From assembly GCF_004114935.1 (NCBI RefSeq), contig NZ_CP022221.1, positions 7,709,001 through 7,773,000 on the forward strand: DNA of 64,000 nucleotides, given 5' to 3'. Numbering within the stretch: the stretch's first letter is position 1; every line of letters starts with the position of its first letter. Of this stretch, positions 52,020 to 62,433 are shown one piece after another. The DNA is from Bradyrhizobium zhanjiangense (lineage in GTDB: Bacteria > Pseudomonadota > Alphaproteobacteria > Rhizobiales > Xanthobacteraceae). The translations under genes and the position numbers were made by a program. Under the pieces are notes generated by a model, which saw nothing but the letters and a program-made list of their open reading frames with translations, ran no database searches and was not told the origin of the DNA.

Positions 52020-52165
52020 GTCATCCTGAGGCGCGAGTGGCGCGATGCAATAGCATCGCGCCGGGAGCCTCGAAGGATGCACGGCCCAGATGCAGCCGGG
52101 CCGTCGCCCTTCGAGGCTCGCTCAGCGGCGCTGTTGCGCCGCCGCGCTCACGCCGCAGGGTGACG
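52020..52165. repeat. Long palindromic intergenic repeat, element A
   Basis: GCGCGATGC (52040-52048) pairs with GCATCGCGC (52053-52061). A larger stem follows: GCCTCGAAGG (52067-52076) plus ACGGCCC (52081-52087) with GGGCCGT (52098-52104) plus CCTTCGAGGC (52108-52117). The outer TCATCCTGAG and CAGGGTGACGATGA sequences resemble the Bradyrhizobium repeat family flanking such stems. It lies in a 311-base non-coding gap. Confidence 0.65.
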
Positions 52166-52195
52166 ATGATAGATTAAGGACGCGCTGCCTCCACG

Positions 52196-52284
52196 CCGTC
52201 ATTGCGATGAGCCCTTGCGACGAAGCAATCCAGACGGTTTCCGCGGACGGATACTGGATTGCTTCGCTGCGCTCGCAATGACGG
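52196..52284. repeat. Palindromic intergenic repeat, element B
   Basis: The outer arms CCGTCATTGCGA (52196-52207) and TCGCAATGACGG (52273-52284) and the inner arms GAAGCAATCCAG (52222-52233) and CTGGATTGCTTC (52254-52265) are each exact inverted repeats. The GCAATCCAG core is a familiar dispersed element in Bradyrhizobium. It ends a few bases before dadA's 3' end and may also shape transcript ends. Confidence 0.7.
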
Positions 52285-52296
52285 GCCGATAGAGTC

Positions 52297-53562
52297 TTAC
52301 CCGAACCGATGTTTGTACCGGTCCACCACCAGCGCGCTCACGTCGATGTCGGGCTTCTTGCCCGACAGCATGTCCGCGAGCACGCGCGCTGAACCGCAGG
52401 ACATGGTCCAGCCGAGCGTGCCGTGGCCGGTGTTGAGGTGGAGATTGGCGTATTGCGTCGGGCCGATCACGGGCGGACCGTCCGGCGTCATCGGACGCAG
52501 GCCGCTCCAGAACGTCGCCTTGGCGAGATCGCCGCCGCGCGGGAACAGGTCGGTCAGCGAATGGTCCAGCGTGGCACGGCGCGCATCATAGAGCTTGTCC
52601 GAGTAGCCGGAGATTTCCGCCGTGCCGCCGACGCGGATGCGATTGCCGAGGCGGGTGATCGCGACCTTGTAGCTCTCGTCCATCACGGTCGATTCCGGCG
52701 CGCCGGAGGCATCCTTGATCGGCACCGTGATCGAATAGCCCTTCACCGGATAGACCGGCAGCGAGATGCCAAGCGGCGCAACGAGCCGTGACGACCAGCT
52801 TCCGAGCGCGAGGACGTAAGCGTCTGCCTGTAACAGGCCGGCACTGGTCGCGACGCCGCTGACACGCGCGCCGTCGGTGACGATGCGGTCGATGCCTGTG
52901 TTGAATATGAAGCGCACGCCGAGCGCCTGGGCATGCTTGGCCAGCGCCTGCGTGAACATGTGGCAGTCGCCGGTCTCATCCTGCGGCAGGCGAAGCCCGC
53001 CGACGAACTTCTCCTTCACGCCGCCGAGCGCCGGCTCGACAGCGATGCAGCCCTCGCGGCTCAGCACCTCGAAAGGCACGCCGTACTGCTTGAGCACGGC
53101 GATGTCCTCGGCCGTACCGTCGAGCTGCGCCTGGTAGCGGAACAGCTGCAGCGTTCCTTTCGAGCGCTCGTCATACTGAATGCCGATGTCGCGGCGCAGA
53201 TCGCGCAAGGAATCGCGGCTGTATTCCGCGATCGGGATCATCCGGCTCTTGTTGACCGCGTAGCGCGCGCTGGTGCAGTTGCGCAGCATCTTCAGCAGCC
53301 AGACCCACATGACTGGATCGAGCTTCGGCCGGATCACCAGCGGGCCGTGCTTCATCAACAGCCATTTGATCGCCTTTACCGGCACGCCGGGGCCGGCCCA
53401 GGGCGAGGAATAGCCCGGCGACACTTCGCCGGCGTTGGCAAACGAGGTTTCCAGCGCAGGCTCGGGCTGGCGGTCGATGACCGTCACCTCATGGCCGGCA
53501 CGCGCGAGGTAGTAGGCAGAGGTGACACCGATGACACCGCTGCCGAGGATCAAGACTTTCAC
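52297..53562 (-). CDS. dadA: D-amino acid dehydrogenase
   Basis: 421 residues from GTG 53562. The N-terminal FAD motif [20 protein letters not shown], the [19 protein letters not shown] block, [10 protein letters not shown] and [18 protein letters not shown] are all typical of DadA. The enzyme oxidatively deaminates D-amino acids, passing electrons to the membrane quinone chain. It lies 69 bases downstream of an aminotransferase on the same strand. No alanine racemase (dadX) is next to it. Confidence 0.93.
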   Translation of the reverse strand: MKVLILGSGVIGVTSAYYLARAGHEVTVIDRQPEPALETSFANAGEVSPGYSSPWAGPGVPVKAIKWLLMKHGPLVIRPKLDPVMWVWLLKMLRNCTSARYAVNKSRMIPIAEYSRDSLRDLRRDIGIQYDERSKGTLQLFRYQAQLDGTAEDIAVLKQYGVPFEVLSREGCIAVEPALGGVKEKFVGGLRLPQDETGDCHMFTQALAKHAQALGVRFIFNTGIDRIVTDGARVSGVATSAGLLQADAYVLALGSWSSRLVAPLGISLPVYPVKGYSITVPIKDASGAPESTVMDESYKVAITRLGNRIRVGGTAEISGYSDKLYDARRATLDHSLTDLFPRGGDLAKATFWSGLRPMTPDGPPVIGPTQYANLHLNTGHGTLGWTMSCGSARVLADMLSGKKPDIDVSALVVDRYKHRFG

Positions 53563-53631
53563 GCTTCGTCAAACTCCCGCGGCATCACGCGCCGCTGCAA
53601 GAAGAAACTCCGTGAACCGCGGGAGCAATTA

Positions 53632-54960
53632 TCAGGCCACCTTCTTGATGGCGTCGCCGAGGATCGAGACCATCTGGTCGATGTGGCTCTTCTCGACGAT
53701 GAGCGGAGGCGACATCGCGAAGCTGTCGCCGCTCATGCGCAGGTAGAGGCCGGTGTTGAAGCAATCGACCATGACGTCGTAGCCGCGGGCACCGACCGCA
53801 CCGCCGCGCGGCGCCAGTTCCACCGCACCCATCAGGCCGCAATTGCGGATGTCGACGACGTTCGGCAGGCCCTTCAGCGAATGCAGCGCATCGCGCCAAT
53901 ATTCGGCGATCGACGCACCGCGCGTGAGCAGGCCTTCATCCTTGTAGATGTCGAGCGTCGCGATGCCCGCGGCGCAGGCGGTCGGATGCGCCGAATAGGT
54001 GTAGCCGTGGAACAGCTCCATCTGGTTCTCGGGGCCGACCATCAGGCCGTCATGCACCTTGCGGCTCGCAAACACCGCGCCGCAGGGAATGGTGCCGTTG
54101 GTGATGCCCTTGGCCGTCGTCATCAGATCCGGCGTGACGCCGAAGAAGTTGGCGGCGAACGGCGTGCCGAGGCGGCCGAAACCGGTGATGACCTCGTCGA
54201 AGATGAGGAGGATGCCGTGCTTGTCGCAGATCTCGCGCAGGCGCTGCAGATAGCCCTTCGGCGGCGGCAGCACCGCGGTCGAGCCCGGCACCGGCTCGAC
54301 GATGACGGCGGCGATGGTCTCGGCACCGTGCAGGCCGACCAGGCGCTCGAGATCATCGGCGAGCTCGGCGCCGTGCTCAGGCTGGTCCTTGGCGAAGGCG
54401 TTGCGGGTGAGATCGTGGGTGTGGCGGATGTGGTCGACGCCCGGCAGCAGGGTGGCGAAGGCGCGGCGATTGGCGACCATGCCGCCGACCGAGGTGCCGC
54501 CGAAGCCGACGCCGTGATAGCCGCGCTCACGGCCGATCAGGCGGGTGCGGCTGGCCTGGCCGTTGGCGCGGTGATAGGCGAGCGCGATCTTCAGCGCGGT
54601 ATCGACCGATTCGGAGCCGGAATTGGTGAAGAAGACGCGATCGAGGCCCTTCGGCGCGATCTCGGCGAGCCGCTCGGCGAAGTCGAACGCCAGCGGATGG
54701 CCCATCTGGAACGACGGTGCGAAGTCCAGCGTCATGAGCTGCCGCTCGACCGCAGCAGCAATCTGCTTGCGGCCGTGACCGGCATTGACGCACCACAGGC
54801 CCGCGGAGCCGTCGATCACCTTGCGGCCGTCGACGGTGGTGTAGTGCATCCCCTCGGCGGAGGAGAACAGGCGCGGCGCCTTCTTGAACTGCCGGTTGGC
54901 CGTGAACGGCATCCAGAACGAGTCGGTCTTGATAGTGTTCGGAATCTGATGAAGGGTCAC
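53632..54960 (-). CDS. Class III (omega-amino acid:pyruvate) aminotransferase
   Basis: 442 residues from GTG 54960, preceded by AAAGGAGC on its strand; a longer frame to 54996 is unlikely. PLP-binding features include SGSESVDTALKIALAYHR, the Asp in LLIFDEVITGFGR and the Lys in TTAKGITNG. It transfers amino groups from beta-alanine, omega-amino acids or diamines to pyruvate. It is divergent from the PuuR-like regulator, and upstream of dadA. Confidence 0.92.
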   Translation of the reverse strand: MTLHQIPNTIKTDSFWMPFTANRQFKKAPRLFSSAEGMHYTTVDGRKVIDGSAGLWCVNAGHGRKQIAAAVERQLMTLDFAPSFQMGHPLAFDFAERLAEIAPKGLDRVFFTNSGSESVDTALKIALAYHRANGQASRTRLIGRERGYHGVGFGGTSVGGMVANRRAFATLLPGVDHIRHTHDLTRNAFAKDQPEHGAELADDLERLVGLHGAETIAAVIVEPVPGSTAVLPPPKGYLQRLREICDKHGILLIFDEVITGFGRLGTPFAANFFGVTPDLMTTAKGITNGTIPCGAVFASRKVHDGLMVGPENQMELFHGYTYSAHPTACAAGIATLDIYKDEGLLTRGASIAEYWRDALHSLKGLPNVVDIRNCGLMGAVELAPRGGAVGARGYDVMVDCFNTGLYLRMSGDSFAMSPPLIVEKSHIDQMVSILGDAIKKVA

Positions 54961-55108
54961 GGCCGCGCTCCTTTGCTGACCTGCTACCAGAGCCACGGCT
55001 CATAAGGCGCAACAAGTCCTTTTCTGATCAGCTGCAAACCATTGATTTCACTAGGGCTGTCGGTCCATATTTGCGCGATCCGCAACACCTGCAACACGAG
55101 ACCAAGGC

Positions 55109-55657
55109 ATGAGCGTCGACATCGGTGGACGGCTGCGATTCATCCGGGCGCGCCACAAGCTGTCGCAGCGTGAGCTGGCAAAGCGAGCCGGCGTCACCAA
55201 TTCGACGATCTCGCTGATCGAATCCAACCAGATGAACCCGTCGGTCGGCGCGCTCAAGCGCATCCTCGACGGCATCCCGATGGGGCTCGCCGAGTTCTTC
55301 GCGCTGGAGCCGGAGAGCCGGCGCAAGATCTTCTACCGCGCGGAGGAGCTGACCGAGGTCGGCAAGAAGCCGATCTCCTACCAACAAGTCGGCGACAATC
55401 TGTTCGGCCGCAGCCTGCAGATCCTGAAGGAGCGTTACGAGCCCGGCAGCGATACCGGGCGCGTCCACCTCGTCCATGACGGCGAGGAAGGCGGCATCGT
55501 GATTTCGGGCAAGCTCGAAGTGACAGTCGAGGACGAGCGGCGGATCCTCAATCCGGGCGATGCCTATTATTTCGAGAGCCGCCGCCCGCATCGCTTCCGC
55601 TGCGTCGGCGGCAAGCCATGCGAAGTGATCTCGGCCTGCACGCCGCCGACGTTCTGA
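55109..55657 (+). CDS. PuuR-like XRE-cupin regulator
   Basis: 182 residues. HTH at the N-terminus (LRFIRARHKLSQRELAKRAG, STISLIESNQ) and a cupin domain (YEPGSDTGRVHLVHDGEEGG, GDAYYFESRRPHRF). It closely follows the PuuR pattern (putrescine-responsive repressor). It is divergent from the omega-aminotransferase, 148 bases apart, which it probably represses. It is shorter than the regulator at 51317, so the two are distinct paralogues. Confidence 0.9.
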   Translation: MSVDIGGRLRFIRARHKLSQRELAKRAGVTNSTISLIESNQMNPSVGALKRILDGIPMGLAEFFALEPESRRKIFYRAEELTEVGKKPISYQQVGDNLFGRSLQILKERYEPGSDTGRVHLVHDGEEGGIVISGKLEVTVEDERRILNPGDAYYFESRRPHRFRCVGGKPCEVISACTPPTF

Positions 55658-55819
55658 AGCGAGCCCGCGTCGGCCCGCCAGCCTTCTTGCGCTAACTCAA
55701 GGAATTCGGTCCCGCTCGAATTCTCAGCGCGCTTGAGCCACCTCAATGTCCGCTGGCCGAACCTGGGCTAACTGTCATCATGTAGCCGAGCAGCCTCGCG
55801 CAAAAGGTGCTGAGGTTAT

Positions 55820-55855
55820 GGCCCCGGACTCCTAGGCACTCCGGGGCCGCTTTGT
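55820..55855. terminator. Strong hairpin, probable terminator
   Basis: GGCCCCGGA (55820-55828) pairs with TCCGGGGCC (55840-55848) over an 11-base loop and is followed by GCTTTGTT. It lies between the PuuR-like gene and the convergent molybdenum hydroxylase end, so it could act in either direction. It is 163 bases after the regulator stop. Confidence 0.5.
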
Positions 55856-55868
55856 TCCGGGACGGCAG

Positions 55869-58130
55869 CTAGAGCTGCGCCAACAACTCCTCGATCCTGA
55901 TCGGAAAGCGGCGGACACGCACGCCGGTCGCATGCCAGACCGCGTTGGCGACTGCGCCGGCGCTGCCGGTGATGCCGATCTCGCCGACGCCCTTGATGCC
56001 GAGCGCATTGACGTGCGGATCGTGCTCCTCGACCGTGATCACGTCGAGCGGCGGCACGTCGGCATTTACGGGGATGTGGTACTCGCCGAGATTGGCGTTC
56101 ATGATCCGGCCGCTGCGGCGGTCGGTGATGGCCTCCTCGTGCAGCGCGAAGGACAGACCCCAGATCATGCCGCCGAACAGCTGGCTCTGCACCATCCGCG
56201 GATTGACGATGCGTCCCGCCGCGAAGGCGCCAACCATGCGGGTGACCCGAACCTGGCCGAGCTCGGGATCGACCTTCACCTCCGCGAACACCGCGCCGTG
56301 GGCGTGCATCGCGTATTCCTCCATCGCCGCAGGGTTCGGCGCGCCGGTGCCGCGCGCCTCGACTTCGGAGACGCCAGCGCGTGCCAGGATCTCGGCATAG
56401 CTCTCGCCGCGGCTCAGGTCGTCGCGCCGAAACAGCTTTCCGTCGCGCGCGACCACGCCGGCATTGCCGGCACCGAACAGCGGCGAGCGCTCGTCATTGG
56501 TTGCGAGATCGGCGAGCTTTGCGATCACGGCCGCGCCGGCGCTGTGGATCGCCGCGCCGGCGGTCGCGGTGTGCGCCGAGCCGCCGGCGATGCCGGCATC
56601 GGGCAGGTCGGACGTGCCGGCCTTGAACGTGATGCGGTCCATATCGAGACCAACGGCATCGGCGGCAATCTGCGCCAATGCCGTCCAGGCGCCCTGCCCC
56701 ATATCATGCGCGCCGATCTCCATCACGCCCGAGCCATCGCGACGGATCACCGCGCGGGCCTCGGCCTGGAACATCAGCGCCGGGAAGGTCGCGGTGCCCA
56801 TGCCCCAGCCGACCAGCAGGCCGGCATCGTCGCGCATCTGCCGTGGCTGGAGCGAGCGCATCGCCCAGCCGAAGCGCGCCGCGCCCTGCTCGTAGCAGGC
56901 GCGCAACGCTTTCGAGGAGAAGGGCTTGCCGGTGATCGGCTCCACCTCGGCGTAGTTCTTGAGGCGAAAGGCCAGCGGATCCATGCCGCAAGCCCAGGCC
57001 ATCTCGTCGATCGCACTTTCGAGCGCGATCGATCCTGTCGCCTCGCCGGGCGCGCGCATGAACAACGGCGTGCCGGTGTTGACACGCACGGCGTCATGCG
57101 AGGTGCGGATTGCAGGGGCTGCATAGAGCGAGTGCGAGGCGCCGGCCGCGGGCTCGTAGAAATCATCGAACGTGCTCGATACGGTGCTGGCGTGATGATC
57201 GAGCGCCGTCAGACGCCCCTCACCGTCGGCGCCGATGCGCAGCCGCTGGCGCGTCGGCGCGCGATGGCCGACCGGGCCGTACATCTGCTCACGGCGCAAC
57301 ACGAGCTTGACCGGCCTGCCGACCAGCTTGGCCGCCATGATACCGAGCGTCGGCGGGCCGGCCATCAGCCCCTTGGAGCCGAAGCCGCCGCCGAGGAACG
57401 GGCTGCGGATGTGGATCTTGTCGTGCGCGATGCCGAACAATTCGGCGATACGCGCCAGCGACATTGTCAAACCCTGGGTCGGCATGTCGACCGACAGTTT
57501 GTCGCCGTTCCAGCTGGCGACGATCGCATGCGGCTCCATCGCGTTGTGATATTGCGGCGGCGTCTCGTAAACCGCGTCGATCTGCTTCTCGGCCGAGGCC
57601 AGGCCCGCCTCGACATCGCCGTGGTGATGCTCCGCGGGATTGCCGACGCCGACGACCGGCGGCACGAAGCTTTCGCCGGCATCGAGACCGATCAGCGCGG
57701 GCAGCGTCTCGTAACGCGGCGCCAGCAGCGCCGCGCCTTCCGTTGCGGCCTCCAGCGTCTCGGCGATCACGACGGCGATCGGCTGATTGGCGTAGCGGAC
57801 CTCATTGCTCTGCAGCACTTCCATCCGGAACACGAATGGATTGGTCTTGATCTCCGGGTCGACCGCGAGCTGCGGCTTGTGGTCCGGCGTCATGACGTCG
57901 ACGATGCCGGGATGGCGCTTGGCAGCGGCGACATCGAGCGAGGTCACACGGCCGCGCGAAATGCTGGCGACGGCCATCGCCGCAAACAGCATGCCGGGCG
58001 GATGATTGTCGGCGGCATAGATCGCCTGCCCCTTGACCTTGAGGATGCCGTCACGGCGGGTCAGCGGCTGGCCGATGTTCGAGCCGTGGCGCAGATGGGC
58101 GGGCGCACTGGTCAGGTTGAGCTCAGGCAT
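55869..58130 (-). CDS. Molybdenum hydroxylase large subunit (xanthine dehydrogenase family, MoCo-binding)
   Basis: 753 residues from ATG 58130, overlapping the FAD subunit stop; a frame to 58154 is longer, but CCGGAG precedes ATG 58130. The aldehyde oxidase/xanthine dehydrogenase a/b hammerhead domain (GQAIYAADNHPPGMLFAAMA) is followed by molybdopterin-binding blocks (FLGGGFGSKG, MRAPGEATG) and the C-terminal GVGEIGITGSAGAVANAVWH with its catalytic Glu. It hydroxylates aldehydes or N-heterocycles, with water as oxygen source. The substrate is unknown. Confidence 0.93.
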   Translation of the reverse strand: MPELNLTSAPAHLRHGSNIGQPLTRRDGILKVKGQAIYAADNHPPGMLFAAMAVASISRGRVTSLDVAAAKRHPGIVDVMTPDHKPQLAVDPEIKTNPFVFRMEVLQSNEVRYANQPIAVVIAETLEAATEGAALLAPRYETLPALIGLDAGESFVPPVVGVGNPAEHHHGDVEAGLASAEKQIDAVYETPPQYHNAMEPHAIVASWNGDKLSVDMPTQGLTMSLARIAELFGIAHDKIHIRSPFLGGGFGSKGLMAGPPTLGIMAAKLVGRPVKLVLRREQMYGPVGHRAPTRQRLRIGADGEGRLTALDHHASTVSSTFDDFYEPAAGASHSLYAAPAIRTSHDAVRVNTGTPLFMRAPGEATGSIALESAIDEMAWACGMDPLAFRLKNYAEVEPITGKPFSSKALRACYEQGAARFGWAMRSLQPRQMRDDAGLLVGWGMGTATFPALMFQAEARAVIRRDGSGVMEIGAHDMGQGAWTALAQIAADAVGLDMDRITFKAGTSDLPDAGIAGGSAHTATAGAAIHSAGAAVIAKLADLATNDERSPLFGAGNAGVVARDGKLFRRDDLSRGESYAEILARAGVSEVEARGTGAPNPAAMEEYAMHAHGAVFAEVKVDPELGQVRVTRMVGAFAAGRIVNPRMVQSQLFGGMIWGLSFALHEEAITDRRSGRIMNANLGEYHIPVNADVPPLDVITVEEHDPHVNALGIKGVGEIGITGSAGAVANAVWHATGVRVRRFPIRIEELLAQL

Positions 58131-59174
58131 GGATGGCTCCGGAGGTCGAGGCAAAGGGAGAGGCCGGCAGCGCCGGCAGGCGCGCGGGCGTACCGGCTGC
58201 GGCCAGCGTCAACGCGCGCACGAGAATGCGGCGCGCGAGCTCGATCTTGAAGGCGTTGTCACCGGACGGCTTTGCATCGGTGAGCGCGCGGCTGGCGGCT
58301 TCCCGGAAGGCGTCGGCCGTGGGCGCGACGTTCCTGAGAACATCCTCCGCGGCGCGCGCACGCCAGGGCTTTGCCGCGACGCCGCCAAGCGCGAGCCGCG
58401 CCTCCACGATCTTGCCGCTCTCGATCCGCAATGCGGCCGCAGCCGATACCACGGCAAAGGCATAGGACGTACGTTCGCGAACCTTGAGGTAGCGCGCATG
58501 CGCGGCAAAGCCGCGCGCCGCAGGCGGCAGGCGCACCGCCGTGATGAGGTCGCCGGGCTCGAGCGCCGACTCGCGCTCCGGGGTATTGCCGGGCAGGCGG
58601 TGCAGCTCGTCGAGCGCGATCTCGCGCCGGCCGTTCCTGCCCTCGATCTCGACGACGGCGTCGAGTGCGACCAGCGGCACGCAGAAATCGGACGGATGCG
58701 TGGCGATGCAGTTCTCGCTCCAGCCGAGCACGGCATGGCTGCGGTTCTCGCCCTCACGCGCATCGCAACCGCTGCCGGCCTCGCGCTTGTTGCAGCGGCT
58801 GGCGGTGTCGTAGAAATATGCGCAGCGCGTCCGTTGCAGGAGATTGCCGCCGACCGTCGCGGCGTTGCGCAGTTGCGCGGATGCACCCGAGAGCAGCGCC
58901 TCGGCGACCGCGGGATACGATCTGGCGAACTCGGTGTCATGAGCGAGATCGGCGTTGCTCACGAGCGCGCCGATCCGCAACGAACCGTCGGCGAGGCGCT
59001 CGATCCCGTCGAGCCCATCGAGATGCGTGACGTCGACGAGACGATCCGGACGGCTGACGCCCCCCTTCATCAGATCGAGCAGGTTGGTGCCGGCGGCGAG
59101 ATAGACGGCGCCCGGCTGGGCCGCGGCGGCAACCGCCTCGGTGACCGTGGCGGGCCTGACATAATCGAACGGTT

Positions 59175-59178
<4 letters not shown>
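58123..59178 (-). CDS. Molybdenum hydroxylase FAD-binding subunit
   Basis: 351 residues from ATG 59178, overlapping the 2Fe-2S subunit stop (ATGA). The FAD-binding pattern AGGTNLLDLMK-like (here YLAAGTNLLDLMKGG), VGGNLLQRTRCAYF and a CO-dehydrogenase flavoprotein C-terminal domain are present. It takes electrons from the iron-sulphur subunit. Longer frames toward 59373 run into the next gene. Confidence 0.92.
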
Positions 59179-59672
<494 letters not shown>

Positions 59673-59924
59673 ACAAGGCTCCGATCAGATATGGACATGA
59701 CTAGTCGTACAGCGCGCCACCGCCGTGGCCGCCGTCGAGACCGCGCCGCCCGGACATGATGCGGCCGACGCTCAAGCGAAGATACGGAGGCACCCTCCGT
59801 TTAACAAGAGCCGCTCGGAAATATTTGGAATTCGTCAAAAGCCCATGCGCGTACAACGCGATGCGGCTCGCCAAGGGTTCAAGAAGTGTTCAATCTAACC
59901 AATTCGTGATCTACATTGCCTGAT

Positions 59925-60560
59925 ATGGACGACCACACCGACCAGACCCGAAAGCCCCGCGCCGACGCCGTGCGCAATCGCGAGCGCGTGCTCGAAGCGG
60001 CGAAGCTGGTGTTCAGCGCGGGCGGCCCCGAAGCGAGCCTGGAAGCGGTCGCCAAACGCGCCGGCGTCGGCATCGGCACGCTCTACCGCCATTTTCCCAC
60101 GCGCGAGGATCTGTTCGAGGCGGTGTACCGGCGCGAGGTTGAGCAGCTCAGCGAACTCGCCGAACAGCTGAAGAACGCCAAGGACCCCGTCGATGCGCTC
60201 AGGCGCTGGCTGCGCTCAGGTGTCGAATTCGTCGCCACCAAGAAGGGGATGATGGCAGCCCTGGCGCTCGCGGTGCAGAGCGGGTCCGAGTTGCACGCCT
60301 TCTCGTTCGATCGGCTGACGAAGGCGACCGGCTCGCTGCTCGACCGCGCAGTCGCGGCCGGCGAGATGCGCGCCGACATCAGTGCCGAGGACTTGCTGCG
60401 CGCGTTCTTCGGCATGTGCTACATCCACGACCAGCCCGGCTGGCAGGCAACGGCGCTGCGGCTCCTTGACGTGTTCATCGACGGCTTGCGCGTGCAACCA
60501 GAGAAGGCCAAGGCGCGCGCAGCCAGGCCAGCGAAATCGGCGCCGAGGCGGAAGCGGTAG
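59925..60560 (+). CDS. TetR-family transcriptional regulator
   Basis: 211 residues from ATG 59925; an in-frame TTG at 59916 would add three residues. The N-terminal HTH is complete (ASLEAVAKRAGVGIGTLYRH, FPTREDLFEAVY). The C-terminal ligand domain is less conserved, and the tail is very basic (Lys/Arg/Pro/Ala). It is divergent from the molybdenum hydroxylase operon across 252 bases and probably represses it. GTTCAA occurs twice near 59877-59893 and is a possible site. Confidence 0.9.
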   Translation: MDDHTDQTRKPRADAVRNRERVLEAAKLVFSAGGPEASLEAVAKRAGVGIGTLYRHFPTREDLFEAVYRREVEQLSELAEQLKNAKDPVDALRRWLRSGVEFVATKKGMMAALALAVQSGSELHAFSFDRLTKATGSLLDRAVAAGEMRADISAEDLLRAFFGMCYIHDQPGWQATALRLLDVFIDGLRVQPEKAKARAARPAKSAPRRKR

Positions 60561-60613
60561 GCGCGGAGATGTGCTAGCATCGCCACCGCCGGGATATCGA
60601 CGCGGAGCCTGTC

Positions 60614-61021
60614 ATGCGCATCGCAGCCTTGGTCGTCGCCCTCACGATTGCCCTTAGTCCCCTCGCCGCACGCGCCGGCGATGTCACGGCGGCGCAAAGC
60701 GTCATCCGCGCCCAGGAGCAGGCTTTCGTTCACGACGATGCGACGGCGGCCTATTCCTATGCGGCACCGGCGATCAAGGAGATCTTTCCCGCACCCGACA
60801 TCTTCATGTCCATGGTGCAGAACGGCTACGCGCCGGTCTATCGTCACAAGAGTTTCGAATTTGGCGAGAGCAAAACCGACGGCGATTGGATCGCCCAGCG
60901 CGTCCATATCATCGATGCCAATGGCGAGGCCTGGGAGGCGCTCTACACGCTCGAGCAACAGCCGGATGGCAGCTACAAGATCACCGGCTGCTCGCTGCTG
61001 AAGGCGGGACAGTCCGTTTAG
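60614..61021 (+). CDS. DUF4864 domain protein, exported
   Basis: 135 residues. A signal peptide (MRIAALVVALTIALSPLAAR) is followed by the DUF4864 pattern (AAQSVIRAQEQAFVHDDATA, YAPVYRHKSFEFGE, GSYKITGCSLLK), a SnoaL/cystatin-like fold of unknown function. It is periplasmic. The stop codon overlaps the stop of the convergent MFS gene by three bases (61019-61020 shared), so the two are tightly packed. Confidence 0.85.
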   Translation: MRIAALVVALTIALSPLAARAGDVTAAQSVIRAQEQAFVHDDATAAYSYAAPAIKEIFPAPDIFMSMVQNGYAPVYRHKSFEFGESKTDGDWIAQRVHIIDANGEAWEALYTLEQQPDGSYKITGCSLLKAGQSV

Positions 61022-62283
61022 GTGGCAAAACCCGGGCCGGTGTTGACCGAGCCCATCCGCGAGCGGATCAGCAGCAATACGACGATGCCGATGTTCAGCG
61101 CGTTCCACGCCACGCCGTTGGCGAACGCCGCGGCATACGAGCCGGTGGCATCGAAGATGACGCCCGACACCCAACCGCCGAAGGACATGCCGAACACGGA
61201 CGCAAAGATCACGGTGCCGACGCGCGTTGCGGCTTCGCTCGCCGGCATCGCCTCGCGCACGATGATGGCATAGCTCGGCACGATGCCGCCCTGGAACAGA
61301 CCGAACATCGCCGAGATCAGATAAAGCGAGGTGAGGCTGTCGAAGAACAAATAGAACACCAGCGCAAAGCCCTGCGCCAGCGATCCCACCAGCAGCGTGC
61401 GGATGCCGCCGATCTTGTCGGCGAGATAGCCCGAGCCGATCCGGCTTACGATGCCGCAGCCCATCATCAAGGACAGCATCTCGGCGCCACGCGCCACGCC
61501 ATAACCGAGATCGCCGCAATAGGCGACGATATGCACCTGCGGCATCGCCATGGCAACGCAGCAGGAGATGCTGGCGATCGAGAGCAGCACCGTCAGCGTG
61601 TTGGTCGACAGATTGAGATCGACCCGCGGCGGCGGCGCATTGGCATGATCGCGGATATGGTCGTTGCCCATCTGCGCGCGCAGGACGAGGACCAGAAGTG
61701 CCATCGTGCTCGCGCAGACGAGGCCGATGCCGATATGGGTGTAGCGCCAGCCGGCGGTCTGCATGCCCCAGCTCACGATCGGCGGCCACATCGTGCCGGC
61801 GACATAATTGCCGCTGGCGACGATGGTCACGGCAAGTCCGCGATAGCGCTCGAACCAATGCGAGGCCTCCGCCATCAGCGGCGCGAAAGTCGCGGAGGTG
61901 CCGAGCCCGATCAGGAAATACGCCGCCACGAACTGCCAGAGCTGCGTCGACAGCCCCGCGAGCACGTTGGCGATGCCGAGAAAGGCGATGCTGATCGCCA
62001 TCGCCGGCACGATGCCGAACCGGTCGGTGATCTTGCCGGCGATCACGCCGCCCAGCCCAAAACCGAACATCATCAGCGTGAAAGCCAGCGACACCGCGCC
62101 GCGTGTGGCACCGAATTCGGTCTGCACCACGGGAATCACGACCACGACCGCCCACATGCCGACGGCGCCGATCGAGCCGATCAGGAGCGCAATGACCAGG
62201 CGCATCCAGGCCTGACGCGAATCAGGGGTGAATGAAGCCGGGGTTTGTCCTGGATGATTTGGCGCGTGCACGGAACGGACCAT
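61018..62283 (-). CDS. MFS transporter
   Basis: 421 residues if it starts at ATG 62283 (MVRSVHAPNHPGQTP); starts at 62301 and 62391 are possible too, and none has a clear ribosome site. Twelve membrane spans with the A-like motif GKITDRFG after the second span and a central ADKIGG. It resembles the oxalate/formate-antiporter and monocarboxylate group of MFS. The substrate is unknown. It is convergent with the DUF4864 gene. Confidence 0.88.
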   Translation of the reverse strand: MVRSVHAPNHPGQTPASFTPDSRQAWMRLVIALLIGSIGAVGMWAVVVVIPVVQTEFGATRGAVSLAFTLMMFGFGLGGVIAGKITDRFGIVPAMAISIAFLGIANVLAGLSTQLWQFVAAYFLIGLGTSATFAPLMAEASHWFERYRGLAVTIVASGNYVAGTMWPPIVSWGMQTAGWRYTHIGIGLVCASTMALLVLVLRAQMGNDHIRDHANAPPPRVDLNLSTNTLTVLLSIASISCCVAMAMPQVHIVAYCGDLGYGVARGAEMLSLMMGCGIVSRIGSGYLADKIGGIRTLLVGSLAQGFALVFYLFFDSLTSLYLISAMFGLFQGGIVPSYAIIVREAMPASEAATRVGTVIFASVFGMSFGGWVSGVIFDATGSYAAAFANGVAWNALNIGIVVLLLIRSRMGSVNTGPGFAT

Positions 62284-62433
62284 GTTCGTTGATTGCCACA
62301 TGGTCAAGCATCGCGGCGCGATATTGGGCATGCGCGGTGCACAGCGGTAAGAAGGAGCTTGGCGAACGCGGGTTTTGCCACTAGTTTGCAATCAGCGTGT
62401 GCAACATTGCCGCGCGGGGAACATGTCGGCGGA

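Noticed and set aside
52020..52284. Repeat-rich gap considered as a CRISPR array
   Set aside because: The repeats are inverted stems, not regularly spaced direct repeats with unique spacers, and no cas genes are nearby.
52933..55005. 690-codon forward frame opposite dadA and the aminotransferase
   Set aside because: It spans two opposite-strand genes and the gap between them, and has no recognisable protein features.
55932..58250. 772-codon forward frame opposite the molybdenum hydroxylase
   Set aside because: Arg/Asp/Gly/His-rich antisense sequence; the reverse strand encodes all motifs.
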